From Bacteroidales bacterium (GTDB lineage: Bacteria > Bacteroidota > Bacteroidia > Bacteroidales > Bacteroidaceae): a DNA stretch of 17,067 nt. The translations under genes and the position numbers were made by a program. The stretch's first letter is position 1; every line of letters starts with the position of its first letter. The notes beneath the pieces are model-generated. The model searched no databases, was not told where the DNA came from, and saw nothing but the letters and a program-made list of their open reading frames with translations. The stretch is from assembly GCA_004558865.1 (NCBI GenBank), contig SFCY01000048.1:1-17067 (forward strand), given 5' to 3'. This document shows, in pieces, positions 7,828 through 15,140 of the stretch.

Positions 7828-7855
7828 GACAATTAACTAAAAATCCGTAATTTTG
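7825..7855 (+). promoter_or_regulatory. Bacteroidota-type promoter of the former his operon
   Basis: TTG at 7825-7827 and TAATTTTG at 7848-7855 are separated by 20 bp. Transcription would begin near 7862, about 20 bases before the hisG-like ATG at 7882. No comparable promoter was found directly before hisC or glmS, so this one may now drive glmS. Confidence 0.6.
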
Positions 7856-7881
7856 CCCCGTTATTTTAAGATATTTTGGAG

Positions 7882-8041
7882 ATGTTGCGAATTGCCGTTC
7901 AGTCGAAATGCCGTCTTTTTGACGGTGCGATGAAGCTTGTATGCCGAATCTGGCGTAAGGTCAAGTGCCTGCATGTCCGGGAAAGGGCAGTTGAAGGGCT
8001 GTGCCGATGTTGAATGCCTTAGGCTGAACACCGTCTCTTAA
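7882..8041 (+). pseudogene. hisG: 5' remnant of hisG (ATP phosphoribosyltransferase), frameshifted and truncated
   Basis: Intact HisG catalyses the first step of histidine synthesis. From ATG 7882 the translation begins MLRIAVQSKCRLFDGAMKLV, matching the N-terminus of Bacteroidota HisG, where the motif normally reads SKGRLF; here the Gly codon reads TGC (Cys). After codon 20 the match moves to the +1 frame, reading AESGVR from 7943, consistent with a one-base insertion. The original frame stops at 8011-8013. The +1 frame runs to a TAA at 8039-8041, 17 bp before hisC, and ends LRLNTVS, which might be a scrap of the hisD C-terminus (weak inference). Family length is about 280 residues, so almost all of hisG and hisD are absent. 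It is shorter than usual ORF cut-offs and easily missed. Confidence 0.7.
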
Positions 8042-8058
8042 CGAATCTTTCTATGCTT

Positions 8059-9099
8059 ATGAAGGAATTGGAGCAACTTGTGAGAGGCAACATTTTGCGG
8101 TTGACCCCCTACTCCAGCGCGCGGGTCGAGTCCTCGGGCGCCAAGGTGCGGGTGTTGCTCGATGCCAACGAGAGTCCTTACAACTCTCCCCTGAATCGTT
8201 ATCCCGACCCCTTGCAGAGGAAATTGAAGAATGTTCTGGCCAAGGTCAAGGGCGTGGCCGAGGAGAATCTGTTCTTGGGCAATGGCAGCGATGAGGCCAT
8301 CGATTTAGTCTATCGTGTGTTTTGCGAGCCAGGGCGTGACAATGTCGTGGCCATCGACCCTACATACGGCATGTATGGCGTGTGCGCAGACATCAACAAT
8401 GTGGAATATCGCAGGGTGTCATTGGACGAGCGTTTTCAGGTCAAGGCTGAGAGCCTGCTCTCCGCCACCGATGCCCACACCAAGGTGATATGGATCTGCT
8501 CGCCCAACAATCCCACCGGCAACAACATCGACCGCGACGAGGTGGGGCGGGTCATAGATGGCTTTGAGGGCATCGTGGTTGTGGATGAGGCCTACAGCGA
8601 CTTCTCTTCTCAGAAGACTTTCCGCTCCGAGCTTTCGACCCACCCCAACCTGATTGTTCTCAACACCATGAGCAATTCCTGGGGCTGCGCCGCCCTGCGC
8701 TTGGGCATGGCGCTGGCGAGTGCGGAGATCATAGCCCTCTTCAACAAGGTGAAAAATCCCTACAACGTCAACCTCCTCACGCAGGACAAGGCCTTGGAGA
8801 TGCTCGCCGACCCTTTCAAGGTGGACAATTGGGTGAGGACGGTGCTGCAGTCGCGCGGCATGCTGATGGAGGCCTTTGAGAGGCTTCCCATCTGCCGGCA
8901 GGTCTTTCCCACCGACGCCAACTTCTTCTTGGCCCGCATGACGGACGCCCAAGCCGTCTATGACCATTTGGTGGAGAATGGAGTCGTTGTCGGGAATTGT
9001 GCGCAGGTGCGCCTTTGCAACGACTGCTTTAGAGTCACCATCGGGTCGCGCACCGAAAACCAGACCTTGATGGCGGTGCTTAGAACCTATCATTCTTGA
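8059..9099 (+). CDS. hisC: Histidinol-phosphate aminotransferase homologue lacking the PLP lysine
   Basis: HisC normally transfers an amino group from glutamate to imidazole-acetol phosphate using pyridoxal phosphate. The chain is full length (346 residues from ATG 8059; ATG 8053 is the alternative) and keeps LDANESPYNSP, FLGNGSDEAIDL, DPTYGMYGV, CSPNNPTGN, VVDEAYSDF, ALRLGMALA and FRVTIGSRTENQ. At the cofactor site the family has S-K-A-F/W, but here it reads MSNSWGCA: codon 206 (8674-8676) is AAT, Asn instead of the Schiff-base Lys. Loss of this Lys should abolish normal transamination. Upstream hisG is a stub, hisD is absent, and hisB, the usual neighbour in Bacteroidota, is absent downstream, where glmS follows after 29 bp. 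I read it as a decaying pathway gene; recruitment to another role is less likely. Confidence 0.9.
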   Translation: MKELEQLVRGNILRLTPYSSARVESSGAKVRVLLDANESPYNSPLNRYPDPLQRKLKNVLAKVKGVAEENLFLGNGSDEAIDLVYRVFCEPGRDNVVAIDPTYGMYGVCADINNVEYRRVSLDERFQVKAESLLSATDAHTKVIWICSPNNPTGNNIDRDEVGRVIDGFEGIVVVDEAYSDFSSQKTFRSELSTHPNLIVLNTMSNSWGCAALRLGMALASAEIIALFNKVKNPYNVNLLTQDKALEMLADPFKVDNWVRTVLQSRGMLMEAFERLPICRQVFPTDANFFLARMTDAQAVYDHLVENGVVVGNCAQVRLCNDCFRVTIGSRTENQTLMAVLRTYHS

Positions 9100-9128
9100 T
9101 CGTAAACAAACAAAATTAAAATATCTGT

Positions 9129-10976
9129 ATGTGTGGAATAGTTGGATATATTGGAAGCAGAGAGGCTTATCCCATATTGGTTAAAGGACTTCACCGGCTT
9201 GAGTATCGTGGTTACGACTCGGCCGGAGTGGCTCTGTTGGACGGTCAGGACCTGAATGTCTACAAGGCCACGGGCAAGGTGGCCGACTTGGAGCGAGTGG
9301 CTGCTGGCAAGGATTTGGCCGGACACCTCGGCATCGCCCACACCCGCTGGGCCACTCATGGCGAACCCACGGTGGCCAATGCCCATCCCCACCTCTCGGA
9401 GTCGGGTAATCTCGCCCTCGTGCACAATGGAATCATAGAAAACTTTGACGTCCTCCGTTCGCAGTTAAAGAAGAAAGGCTTCCACTTCAAGAGCGAGACC
9501 GACACGGAAGTGCTGGTGCAGCTCATCGAATACGTACAGCAAAAACGCAAGTGCCAGCTCCCCGAGGCCGTCATCCATGCGCTCCGCAAGTGCATCGGCG
9601 CCTACGCCATCGCTGTCGTCGACAGGCGCAACCCCTCGCAGCTTGTCGCAGCCCGCAAAGGGTCGCCTATGGTCATCGGCATCGGCAAGGACAATGGAGA
9701 GTTCTTCGTCGCTTCTGATGCCACTCCCATTGCCGAATACACCAAGCAGGTAGTCTACGTCGACGACGAGCAGGTGGCGGTATGCCAGCCGGGAAAGCCC
9801 ATCGACATCATGGACCTAAGCCAGGAGCATGTCAACCCCAACGTGAAGGAGATAGACATGGACATGAGCATGCTCGACAAGGGCAAGTTCCCCCACTTCA
9901 TGCTCAAGGAAATCTTCGACCAGCCCCAGTGTCTTCGCGACTGCATGCGTGGCCGGTTGATGTCCTACAACAACAGTGTGGTGCTCAGCGCGGTGGTCAA
10001 CCATCGCAAGCGTCTGCTCAGGGCGCGCCGGTTCATCATTGTCGCCTGCGGCACGAGCTGGCATGCCGGACTCATCGGAAAACAGCTGATAGAGCATTTC
10101 TGCCGCATTCCGTGTGAGGTGGACTACGCTTCCGAGTTCCGCTATCGCGACCCGGTCATCTATCCCGACGATGTTGTGGTGGCCATATCCCAGAGCGGAG
10201 AGACCGCCGACACGATGGCTGCCCTTGAGCTTGCCAAAGAGAACGGCGCCTTCACTTTTGGCATCGTCAATGCCGTGGGGTCGAGCATAGCGCGAATGAC
10301 CGACGCCGGCATCTACATCCATGTGGGTCCTGAGATTGGCGTGGCCTCCACCAAGGCCTTCACGGGGCAACTCACCTGCCTCTACTTGCTCACCTTGGCC
10401 TTGGGGCGCGCCATGGGTTCCATGCCCATCGACGATTTCACCGAGATGGTGCGGGAATTGGAGTGCATTCCCGCCAAGATCCAAGAGGTGCTCAAGCAGG
10501 CCGACGCCATCAGGGAACTGAGCAACACTTTCACATTCGCCCACAATTTCCTTTATTTGGGACGCGGCTGGAACTATCCTGTGGCACTTGAGGGGGCATT
10601 GAAGCTCAAGGAAATCAGTTATATCCATGCCGAGGGATATCCCGCCGCAGAGATGAAGCATGGCCCCATTGCCCTCATCGACGCCGAGATGCCTTGCCTC
10701 TTCATCGCCACCAAACACGACGACTATGGCAAGATTATCAGCAACATGCAGGAGGTGAAGGCCCGCGGGGGCAAAATCATCGCCATCAGCACCAAGGGCG
10801 ACGAGGAAATCAAGAACGTGGCCGACCGCTACATCGAGATTCCAAACACGCTCCCTGCCCTTGAGCCGTTGCTCACAGTCATCCCCTTGCAGCTTTTGGC
10901 CTATGATGTGGCCGTCAACAAAGGACTCAATGTCGACATGCCGCGCAATCTGGCCAAGAGCGTAACCGTAGAATAA
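9129..10976 (+). CDS. glmS: Glutamine-fructose-6-phosphate aminotransferase (isomerising)
   Basis: Makes glucosamine-6-phosphate from fructose-6-phosphate and glutamine, the first committed step to UDP-GlcNAc for peptidoglycan and lipopolysaccharide. The 615-residue length is typical. MCGIVGYIG places the glutaminase nucleophile Cys2 directly after the start. HTRWATHG (71-78) and HNGIIENF follow in the glutaminase domain. Two SIS sugar-isomerase domains follow, with ACGTSWHAG, SQSGETADT, ASTKAFTGQL and EGALKLKEISYIHAEGYPAAEMKHGP. The C-terminus ends PRNLAKSVTVE, as expected. It lies 29 bp after hisC with no TAnnTTTG box between, so it may be transcribed from the his-type promoter at 7825-7855. 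No glmS ribozyme was recognised; that element is mainly found in Firmicutes. Confidence 0.98.
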   Translation: MCGIVGYIGSREAYPILVKGLHRLEYRGYDSAGVALLDGQDLNVYKATGKVADLERVAAGKDLAGHLGIAHTRWATHGEPTVANAHPHLSESGNLALVHNGIIENFDVLRSQLKKKGFHFKSETDTEVLVQLIEYVQQKRKCQLPEAVIHALRKCIGAYAIAVVDRRNPSQLVAARKGSPMVIGIGKDNGEFFVASDATPIAEYTKQVVYVDDEQVAVCQPGKPIDIMDLSQEHVNPNVKEIDMDMSMLDKGKFPHFMLKEIFDQPQCLRDCMRGRLMSYNNSVVLSAVVNHRKRLLRARRFIIVACGTSWHAGLIGKQLIEHFCRIPCEVDYASEFRYRDPVIYPDDVVVAISQSGETADTMAALELAKENGAFTFGIVNAVGSSIARMTDAGIYIHVGPEIGVASTKAFTGQLTCLYLLTLALGRAMGSMPIDDFTEMVRELECIPAKIQEVLKQADAIRELSNTFTFAHNFLYLGRGWNYPVALEGALKLKEISYIHAEGYPAAEMKHGPIALIDAEMPCLFIATKHDDYGKIISNMQEVKARGGKIIAISTKGDEEIKNVADRYIEIPNTLPALEPLLTVIPLQLLAYDVAVNKGLNVDMPRNLAKSVTVE

Positions 10977-11423
10977 CCCATTGGACCGGTTCTGGGAGTC
11001 GGACTTCCCCACTCCTCGGGCCGGCCCCAAACCGCTGCTGGAAGCCCATGCGGCTTCCTTGCTGTTTATGATATGGAATCAAGACAGACTTTTTGATATC
11101 TGGCAGGCGAAGGACAGCGTCACCACAACGGTTGAGGCCAACGGTTATGGCGTTTGGGATTTGCGTCCCTCCGGCCGTTGCCTTTGTCTTGAGCTGTCAC
11201 AGCATCTTAGCGAGGAGGCTGCCATCGGACTCAGTTTCCAATTTGCCCTTACAGCCGACTATTGGGGCGAGGGCGGGCATGGCTCTGTCTTCAGACTTTG
11301 TTGGCCGGAATAGCAGCCTTCCCTCCCCTCTCATGTCCATCCTTTCTATGCCCTCCCTTTCCTCACCTAAGTGCAAGGCGAGGGAAAATATCCCCCGTGC
11401 CGACTCCTTTTTTGTGGGGAAAG
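10977..11423. other. Intergenic region, no supported gene
   Basis: About 450 bases between glmS and the dipeptidase promoter. A frame from TTG 10981 (or ATG 11068) to 11313 gives a 110- or 81-residue chain with no signal peptide or motif I recognise, no visible promoter or ribosome site, and the glmS terminator hairpin inside its longer version. An overlapping frame at 11093-11455 is no better. A decayed gene cannot be excluded. Confidence 0.4.
11040..11069 (+). terminator. Possible terminator after glmS
   Basis: GGAAGCC (11040-11046) and GGCTTCC (11052-11058) form a perfect 7-bp stem with loop CATGC, followed by a partly T-rich TTGCTGTTT. It lies 63 bp after the glmS stop. Confidence 0.45.
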
Positions 11424-11455
11424 TTTGTTGCTTTGGGAAAAAATGCTTAATTTAG
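11424..11455 (+). promoter_or_regulatory. Bacteroidota-type promoter for the dipeptidase
   Basis: TTTG at 11424-11427, 20 bp, then TAATTTAG at 11448-11455. The -7 box differs at one base from TAnnTTTG. A transcript start near 11462 would give a leader of about 20 bases before ATG 11481. Confidence 0.55.
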
Positions 11456-11480
11456 CCCCCCGACTTAAAACATTATTATA

Positions 11481-12932
11481 ATGAGAAATTCTGTTAAGCG
11501 CAAAAGCAATTTGCCTTCCGAATGCACAACCATCATTGTTGGCGACAAGATGTCGGCCGACGGTTCGCGGTTCTTATGCCGTTCGAGTGACTTCGACGCC
11601 ATGATGGCCATCAACTATGAGATTCATACCGACACCCAGCACGGCCCCAAGGAGTTCGTCGCCAAGGACAGCTCGTTCCGTTGCCCGCTCAGCGAGGAAG
11701 CCTTGGGCTATACTGGCCTGCCTGACTACCAGTTTCCCGGCGAATGGGGAAGTGCGGGCTTTAACACGGCTGGCGTGGGCATGAGTTCCACCGAAACCAT
11801 CTTCAGCAGCAAGGAGGCTCTGCAGTTTGATCCCTACGTGGCCGATGGATTGGCCGAAAACTGCACCTACAACATTGTCCTCCCCTACATCCGCACAGCG
11901 CGAGAGGGCGTGGAGAGGCTTGGCTCCCTCATCGAGAAATACGGTTCGGCCGAGGGCTTCGGAATTGGTTTCATCGACGACAAGGAGGTATGGTATTTAG
12001 AGAATGCCTGCGGCCACCGCTGGCTCGCAGCCCGCATTCCCGCCGACAAATATTTCTGCACGGGCAACCAGAGTCGGCTGCGCGACTATGACCCCAACGA
12101 CAAGGACAACTTCCTGGCCTCGCCCGACTTGGTGGAGTTTGCGCAGAATCACGGACTCTACAATCCCGCCGAGGGGAAGTTCGACTTCCACAAGGCCTAT
12201 GCCCACGACTGCAAGGAGCCGGGCCACGACGACTTCACCTACAACTATCCGCGTGTGTGGGGACTGCAGAAGATGTTTTCTCCGGCCATCCACAACGATG
12301 TGACGAAGAATACTTTCCCCGTGTTTGCCAAGGCCGAGACCCCCATCGACCTCGATGCCCTGCGCACGGCTTTTCGCTTCCACTATGATGGCACCGACCA
12401 CGACCCCTATCTCCACAACAACGGCAAGGAGCCTTGGCGCCCCGTGAGTATCTTCCGCACCACGCAGACCCATATCATACAGGTGCGCCCCAATCTGCCC
12501 CAGGCCATAGGCCATGTTACCTACATTGCCATGGGCATGGCCGACCTTGGTGTGTTCCTGCCCCTCTACCAAGGTGTGCGCGATGTGCCGGAACCCTACA
12601 AGACGGGCAACGGCCACGCCGACGACAAGTCGGCTTATTGGGCCTTCCGCAAGGTGATGACGCTCGCCATGACCAACTACAATGCCTATGCGCCCGTAGT
12701 CAAGGAGGCCTACACCAGGCTGGAAAGGGAGAATGACGAGCGCCAGCGCGAGTTCGAGGCTGATTATCTCTCCCTCTGCGAGAAGTCCCCTATGAAGGCT
12801 CTTGACTTGCTCCAGCAGTTCTCCGACTCGCTCCTGCTCCATGCCCTTGAGGTGGCACGCAGTTTGGAGAACGAACTCTTCACCCGGCTCACAGCCGACA
12901 TTCAGAAAGAATACCTCTTCCACGGAGCTTGA
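11481..12932 (+). CDS. C69 (PepD/U34) family dipeptidase
   Basis: Family members are N-terminal-nucleophile hydrolases that cleave dipeptides or amide bonds after autocatalytic removal of a short propeptide. Residues 1-14 would be the propeptide and Cys15, in SECTTIIVG, the exposed nucleophile. Other family-like features are the SADGSRFLCRSSDFD block, GFNTAGVGMSSTET near residue 93, and GIGFIDDKEVWYLEN followed by HRWLAARIP around 160-190. The 483-residue length is typical of the family. There is no hydrophobic signal peptide, so a cytoplasmic location is likely. It forms a single-gene unit with its own promoter (11424-11455) and terminator (12960-13006). The precise substrate cannot be read from the sequence. 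Confidence 0.88.
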   Translation: MRNSVKRKSNLPSECTTIIVGDKMSADGSRFLCRSSDFDAMMAINYEIHTDTQHGPKEFVAKDSSFRCPLSEEALGYTGLPDYQFPGEWGSAGFNTAGVGMSSTETIFSSKEALQFDPYVADGLAENCTYNIVLPYIRTAREGVERLGSLIEKYGSAEGFGIGFIDDKEVWYLENACGHRWLAARIPADKYFCTGNQSRLRDYDPNDKDNFLASPDLVEFAQNHGLYNPAEGKFDFHKAYAHDCKEPGHDDFTYNYPRVWGLQKMFSPAIHNDVTKNTFPVFAKAETPIDLDALRTAFRFHYDGTDHDPYLHNNGKEPWRPVSIFRTTQTHIIQVRPNLPQAIGHVTYIAMGMADLGVFLPLYQGVRDVPEPYKTGNGHADDKSAYWAFRKVMTLAMTNYNAYAPVVKEAYTRLERENDERQREFEADYLSLCEKSPMKALDLLQQFSDSLLLHALEVARSLENELFTRLTADIQKEYLFHGA

Positions 12933-12959
12933 GCCTCCTTGTGGCCTAATGAGGACTAA

Positions 12960-13006
12960 GGGAAGCCTGCGGGCCGGTGGTACGGTTCGGCAGGCTTCCC
13001 TTTTCT
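12960..13006 (+). terminator. Strong intrinsic terminator of the dipeptidase gene
   Basis: An 11-bp perfect stem, GGGAAGCCTGC (12960-12970) with GCAGGCTTCCC (12990-13000), is followed by TTTTCTT. It begins 28 bp after the stop codon. Confidence 0.8.
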
Positions 13007-13613
13007 TGTTGGTCTTGTGGTCGTGGTGTCACAGTTGGGTTAGGGCCATCCATCGTCGGTTCGTCCCTGGCGGCGCAGCCCTTTCTCCCTCTGTTCTTCC
13101 GCCGCCATTTCACTTGGGGCGGAAAGCGCCCCAACCACATCGGCCTTGGTCAGCGTACAATTCTCTTCAATGCGCCTTGCCATTTCATTCATGCTTAGAG
13201 GATTGCCACGTCGCAACACAACAAGTATTTGGTTGCTCCCCCCTCTCCCTTTGCGTTTCGGATGGTGTGAATTTCACACTAGGATTGAGCCGTCCGCACA
13301 CGTTCGCATGGCGGCAGGCAAGAGGGGCTGCTTGACCTTTGGCGATTGTGAGCGACAGTGGAGCAGGCTCTTCAATTTGGATTTGGTTCTTTGTCTGGCC
13401 AAGCGTGTCCTATATTTGGGTGAGCCATGAAACATGGTGTATGAAATCCTAAGCAACGGCTTCTTCCTCGTGTGGCTGCTTAGGTTGGAGCTGGTGAGAA
13501 AACATGATTTTAGGTTGCGTGCGACCGAACTTGATTCCCGGCCCTTGCAGGCGTAATGCGGTAACTGGTAGGTTTTCCTGAATGCGGCTGATGCAGTGGT
13601 GTGTGATCCATGG
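13007..13613. other. Intergenic region between convergent genes
   Basis: About 600 bases without a supported gene. Visible structures are a hairpin with TTGGGGCG/CGCCCCAA arms and a GAAAG loop (13114-13134) and a palindrome GTGTGA-att-TCACAC (13265-13279). Frames at 12977-13198, 13146-13430 and, on the minus strand, 13274-13456 have no recognisable motif. The length is unusual for a gap between two gene ends, so decayed sequence is possible. Confidence 0.45.
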
Positions 13614-14057
13614 TCAAGGATGCTCGCTGGACGGTGTGGAACTCTTCTGCCTCGGCAGCCGGGTCTTGTTCATCAGGCATTGGCACAGGTGCCTCAGTGC
13701 AGCCATGGGCGAATGGAGGATCATACGCGGCCCCGCCCAGCGCATGACTTGCCTTATCTCTTCCCTTTTCTTGGGGGCATAGCAGTGGACGGGGCAGTCC
13801 TTGCAGGCAGGCTTTGCCTCGCCCCACCGGCAATGGTCCAGCCGACGGCAGGCATAGTCGGCAAGGGCCTTGAATCTCTCGGGTGTCTCTATCAATCCAA
13901 GCCTGTGCCTGCAATAGATGTCAATCATCAGCCTGATGGTCGCCTTGTCCCTTTCCGTCTTCTTGTTGGACTTATTGCCTACGGCTGCGTCACTGCACAA
14001 ACAAGAGAGGTGGCGATTGACATTCTTGTTGAAAGTGTCGTTCTGTTTCTGTTCCAT
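13614..14057 (-). CDS. ygbA: YgbA family protein (nitrous oxide-stimulated promoter family)
   Basis: A 147-residue soluble protein matching the YgbA_NO family, whose E. coli member lies under NO-responsive control. The conserved core runs from about residue 36 to 124: ERDKATIRLMIDIYCRHRLG, then ALADYACRRLDHCRWGEAKPAC, CKDCPVHCYAPKKREEIRQV and AGPRMILHSPMAALRHL. Cys49, Cys76, Cys85, Cys88 and Cys92 could bind metal or an iron-sulfur cluster (inference). The region where the E. coli protein, as I recall it, has a CxxC reads TPERF here. About 35 extra N-terminal and 20 extra C-terminal residues flank the core. It diverges from ric-hcp across a shared promoter region, which supports a nitrosative-stress role; its biochemical activity is unknown. 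Confidence 0.85.
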   Translation of the reverse strand: MEQKQNDTFNKNVNRHLSCLCSDAAVGNKSNKKTERDKATIRLMIDIYCRHRLGLIETPERFKALADYACRRLDHCRWGEAKPACKDCPVHCYAPKKREEIRQVMRWAGPRMILHSPMAALRHLCQCLMNKTRLPRQKSSTPSSEHP

Positions 14058-14144
14058 GTCTTTTCATTCTCTCACCCTTCGGCTGTTGGGCGGCCCATGC
14101 GGCTGCACCGCTGCCTTTTTCCAGCCTTTGGATTTGTGTGACGG

Positions 14145-14176
14145 CAAAGTTACAAAAATTATCGCTGCCCACCAAA
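14145..14176 (-). promoter_or_regulatory. Bacteroidota-type promoter for ygbA
   Basis: On the minus strand TTTG (14176-14173), 20 bp, then TAACTTTG (14152-14145). The start codon is 87 bp further on. The -7 box lies inside TTTGT-N14-ACAAA (14133-14156), and the -33 box touches the dyad at 14176-14207. Confidence 0.65.
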
Positions 14177-14207
14177 TCACCATTTATCGGTAATTTCGAT
14201 TGGTGAT
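14176..14207. promoter_or_regulatory. Dyad in the divergent ygbA / ric-hcp promoter region
   Basis: ATCACCA (14176-14182) and TGGTGAT (14201-14207) are perfect 7-bp inverted arms 18 bp apart, with inner arms ATCG (14186-14189) and CGAT (14197-14200). The dyad abuts the ygbA -33 element and lies about 50 bp upstream of the ric -7 box, so it is well placed as an operator for both. An NO-sensing regulator such as an HcpR- or NsrR-type protein is a guess; the motif was not matched to either. Confidence 0.45.
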
Positions 14208-14254
14208 ATAGAAACAACCCTTTCATCAGTGTGGCAGGAGTGGTTGATAAAGAG

Positions 14255-14262
14255 TAATTTTG
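14255..14262 (+). promoter_or_regulatory. Candidate -7 box for ric-hcp
   Basis: TAATTTTG matches TAnnTTTG. No TTTG is seen about 20 bp upstream, so activation by a bound regulator may be needed. The implied leader is about 100 bases and includes TAAAG-aa-CTTTA at 14358-14369, just before the start. Confidence 0.45.
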
Positions 14263-14372
14263 CACCGTGTAAGGCTGACGGTTGGCATCTTGCCAGCCAC
14301 AGGCCAACTGCAGGATAAGATCAGCCCGCAGTTAGAAATTGCATTTGGAAATTTTAGTAAAGAACTTTAGTG

Positions 14373-15101
14373 ATGAATACAGAATTGACAAAGAATGTGA
14401 CCGTAGGCTCTCTTGTGGCCGATGATTTCGACCGTGCTGAAGTGTTTGAGAATCTTGGCATCGACTATTGCTGCCATGGCAACGACACGTTGGAGGAGGC
14501 TTGCGCCAAGAAAGGGCTGAACCCCGACGATGTGATGGCACGGCTGGACAACAAGAAGTCTGAGGGCGGCGCCCCCGACTTCGCATCGTGGCCTTTAGAC
14601 CTGCTTGTGGACTATGTGCTGAAGAAGCACCACCGCTCCTTCCATCAGCATCACGAGGAGCTTTTGCAGCTGGTGCAGAAAGTGGACAGCGTCCATGGCA
14701 GCCACCACCCCGAACTCCACGATGTGAGAAAGGCCGTGGAGGAGTCGTTCATCGAACTCGACTCTCACTTCGCCAAGGAAGAGCAGATTCTCTTTCCCCA
14801 GTTCTACGAGCTTTTCCAGGCTCGCGAGGAAGGGCGCGAGCCCTCTCCGTTCCATTGTGGAAGTGTAGCGTTTCCCATCAGGCAGATGATGCTTGAGCAC
14901 GATGCCACGGGCGACATCTGGAACCGCATCGCCGAACTGACGGAGAACTTTACCACCCCATCCGACGGCTGCGCTTCTTATCGGATGATGAACCGCAAAC
15001 TGTACACGTTCTTTAAGGACCTGAAAGAGCATGTGACGCTGGAGAACCAGCTCATCTTCCCGGGGTTCATCAAGTTGGAGCAAGAGTCCAACAACAACTG
15101 A
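14373..15101 (+). CDS. ric: Iron-sulfur cluster repair di-iron protein (RIC/ScdA/YtfE)
   Basis: Repairs iron-sulfur clusters damaged by nitric oxide or oxidants, probably by delivering iron from a di-iron site. Residues about 10-60 are the ScdA_N (DUF542) domain, with FDRAEVFENLGIDYCCHGND and the Cys33-Cys34 pair. The rest is a hemerythrin-like four-helix domain. His87, His108, His132, Glu136, His176, His220 and Glu224 reproduce the spacing of the E. coli YtfE di-iron ligands. The start is ATG 14373 rather than the GTG three bases upstream. At 242 residues it is slightly longer than YtfE (220). It lies 39 bp before hcp and is probably co-transcribed, a common pairing in NO-detoxification loci. 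Confidence 0.95.
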   Translation: MNTELTKNVTVGSLVADDFDRAEVFENLGIDYCCHGNDTLEEACAKKGLNPDDVMARLDNKKSEGGAPDFASWPLDLLVDYVLKKHHRSFHQHHEELLQLVQKVDSVHGSHHPELHDVRKAVEESFIELDSHFAKEEQILFPQFYELFQAREEGREPSPFHCGSVAFPIRQMMLEHDATGDIWNRIAELTENFTTPSDGCASYRMMNRKLYTFFKDLKEHVTLENQLIFPGFIKLEQESNNN

Positions 15102-15140
15102 AACTGACAATCACAAACAAGAAATAGAAAGGAAATAAAG

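Noticed and set aside
9100..9128. glmS ribozyme or riboswitch upstream of glmS
   Set aside because: Only 29 bp separate hisC and glmS, too short for the ribozyme, and that element is mainly found in Firmicutes.
9816..11030. 404-codon minus-strand frame opposite glmS
   Set aside because: Antisense to an unmistakable glmS, with the same shadow composition; no domain seen.
10981..11313. Small + strand gene after glmS
   Set aside because: Starts at TTG, has no promoter or recognised motif, and contains the probable glmS terminator hairpin; kept only as a remark on the intergenic region.
11997..12923. 308-codon minus-strand frame opposite the dipeptidase
   Set aside because: Shadow of the dipeptidase gene with no independent support.
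12802..13335. 177-codon + strand frame overlapping the dipeptidase end
   Set aside because: Half of it lies out of frame inside the dipeptidase gene and it runs through the strong terminator at 12960-13006.
13596..14141. 181-codon + strand frame opposite ygbA
   Set aside because: The minus strand carries a clear YgbA family match with a good promoter; the + strand frame has none.
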